From an uncultured Peptococcaceae bacterium (GTDB lineage Bacteria; Bacillota; Peptococcia; Peptococcales; Peptococcaceae): a DNA stretch of 23,440 bases. Each line of letters begins with the position of its first letter. Position 1 is the stretch's first letter. The notes beneath the pieces were generated by a model that searched no databases, was not told where the DNA came from, and saw nothing but the letters and a program-made list of their open reading frames with translations. The translations under genes were made by a program, and so were the position numbers. This document shows, in pieces, positions 23,007-23,440 of this stretch. The stretch is from assembly GCA_937922955.1 (NCBI GenBank), contig CALAKO010000023.1, positions 1-23,440 on the forward strand, given 5' to 3'.

Positions 23007-23440
23007 TTAATTGGCTGTGTCGTCGTCTTCATCGCTGAAAAGATCTTTCATCTTATCAAAAAAGCCTTCTTTTTTCTTTTCAGCTTTTTTTGCACCGCTT
23101 GCAGCGCCAGATTTCTTTCCATCGAAGCGTTCAAGCGATTCCGACAGCTTCTGGAACAATTCACGTTGTTCATCCGTCAATGTTTTTGGCGTTTCAACGA
23201 TGACCGTGACGTACTGATCGCCTTTGCCATAGCCGCGCATGCCTTTGACGCCTTTTCCTTTCAGGCGGAAACGCGCGCCACTCTGAACGCCGGCTGGAAT
23301 TGAAAACTTGATGCGCCCTTCCAAAGTAGGCACTTCAATTTCATCCCCCAACGCTGCCTGCGCAACATTGATTCGCTGTTCCATATAAATGTCCGTATCA
23401 TCACGCACAAAGAACTCATGCGGACGAACACGAATATAGA
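23007..23440 (-). CDS. dnaJ: Chaperone DnaJ, C-terminal part only
   Basis: DnaJ (Hsp40) delivers unfolded proteins to DnaK and stimulates its ATPase. Only the last 143 residues are in the window; the J domain and zinc region lie beyond the right edge. Visible are YIRVRPHEFFVRDDTDIY, AQAALGDEIEVPTLEG, IPAGVQSGARFRLKGKGV and GDQYVTVIVETPKTLTDEQREL, the second C-terminal substrate-binding domain. The tail is Lys, Ala and Glu rich and ends EDDDTAN, as in many Bacillota DnaJ proteins. The order hrcA-grpE-dnaK-dnaJ would be expected upstream, outside the window. A good terminator follows the stop. Confidence 0.95.
   Translation of the reverse strand, partial: YIRVRPHEFFVRDDTDIYMEQRINVAQAALGDEIEVPTLEGRIKFSIPAGVQSGARFRLKGKGVKGMRGYGKGDQYVTVIVETPKTLTDEQRELFQKLSESLERFDGKKSGAASGAKKAEKKKEGFFDKMKDLFSDEDDDTAN

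Noticed and set aside
1..23440. CRISPR array, insertion sequence, tRNA or rRNA gene, prophage
   Set aside because: I saw no spaced direct repeats, transposase, terminal inverted repeats, cloverleaf sequence or phage genes.

Overview
The window looks like a chromosomal segment of a Bacillota (Firmicutes) bacterium, probably a clostridial-type anaerobe. Supporting signs are near-consensus SigA-type promoters, strong AGGAGG ribosome binding sites with frequent GTG and TTG starts, a ykkC-family riboswitch, a bL28 with a zinc-binding Cys pattern, a one-chain clostridial-style PurL, a MutY with C-x7-C-x2-C-x5-C spacing, and neighbours such as YqeY, YraN, LCP and DUF554 proteins. Base composition by eye is moderate to slightly GC-rich. 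I do not assign a genus.

From 1 to about 12440, all on the minus strand, lies one purine operon in the order purE-purB-purC-purF-purM-purN-purH-purD-purL. It encodes every step from PRPP to IMP except purK, plus PurB, which also acts in AMP synthesis. Gaps are 10 to 50 nt. PurL is a fused synthetase and glutaminase chain and runs off the left edge after 1208 codons. A near-consensus promoter (12411-12439) precedes a leader that reads as a PRPP-type (ykkC subtype 2b) riboswitch. The 3' side of its aptamer doubles as the 5' half of an intrinsic terminator, as expected for a PRPP-on switch.

From 12471 to 14253, also minus strand, four small genes are probably co-transcribed. They are two membrane-anchored DnaJ-type CXXCXGXG zinc-finger proteins of unknown function, then YqeY and the YraN nuclease-fold protein. 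A perfect 26-bp palindrome sits between the zinc-finger pair and yqeY. Plus-strand rpmB (bL28) diverges from this group and ends in a strong hairpin terminator.

From 14812 to 15921, minus strand, is a CPBP-type membrane protein gene with a degenerate active site. It is preceded by a leader of about 250 nt with its own promoter, internal hairpins, a possible 25-codon ORF and a terminator. I could not assign this leader to a known RNA class. mutY and an LCP (LytR-CpsA-Psr) gene follow on the plus strand and end in a terminator shared with a convergent UvrA2-type gene.

From 21065 to 23440, minus strand, is the 3' end of dnaJ, then a probable operon of DUF554, a barnase-type RNase with a lipoprotein signal, its barstar inhibitor, and a rhodanese lipoprotein. 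The barnase gene is broken by a 5-bp tandem duplication. Removing one copy restores a 151-residue enzyme with every barnase catalytic residue in place, while the barstar gene is intact. This looks like recent, possibly reversible, loss of a secreted RNase with its immunity retained, and it is the most striking observation in the window.
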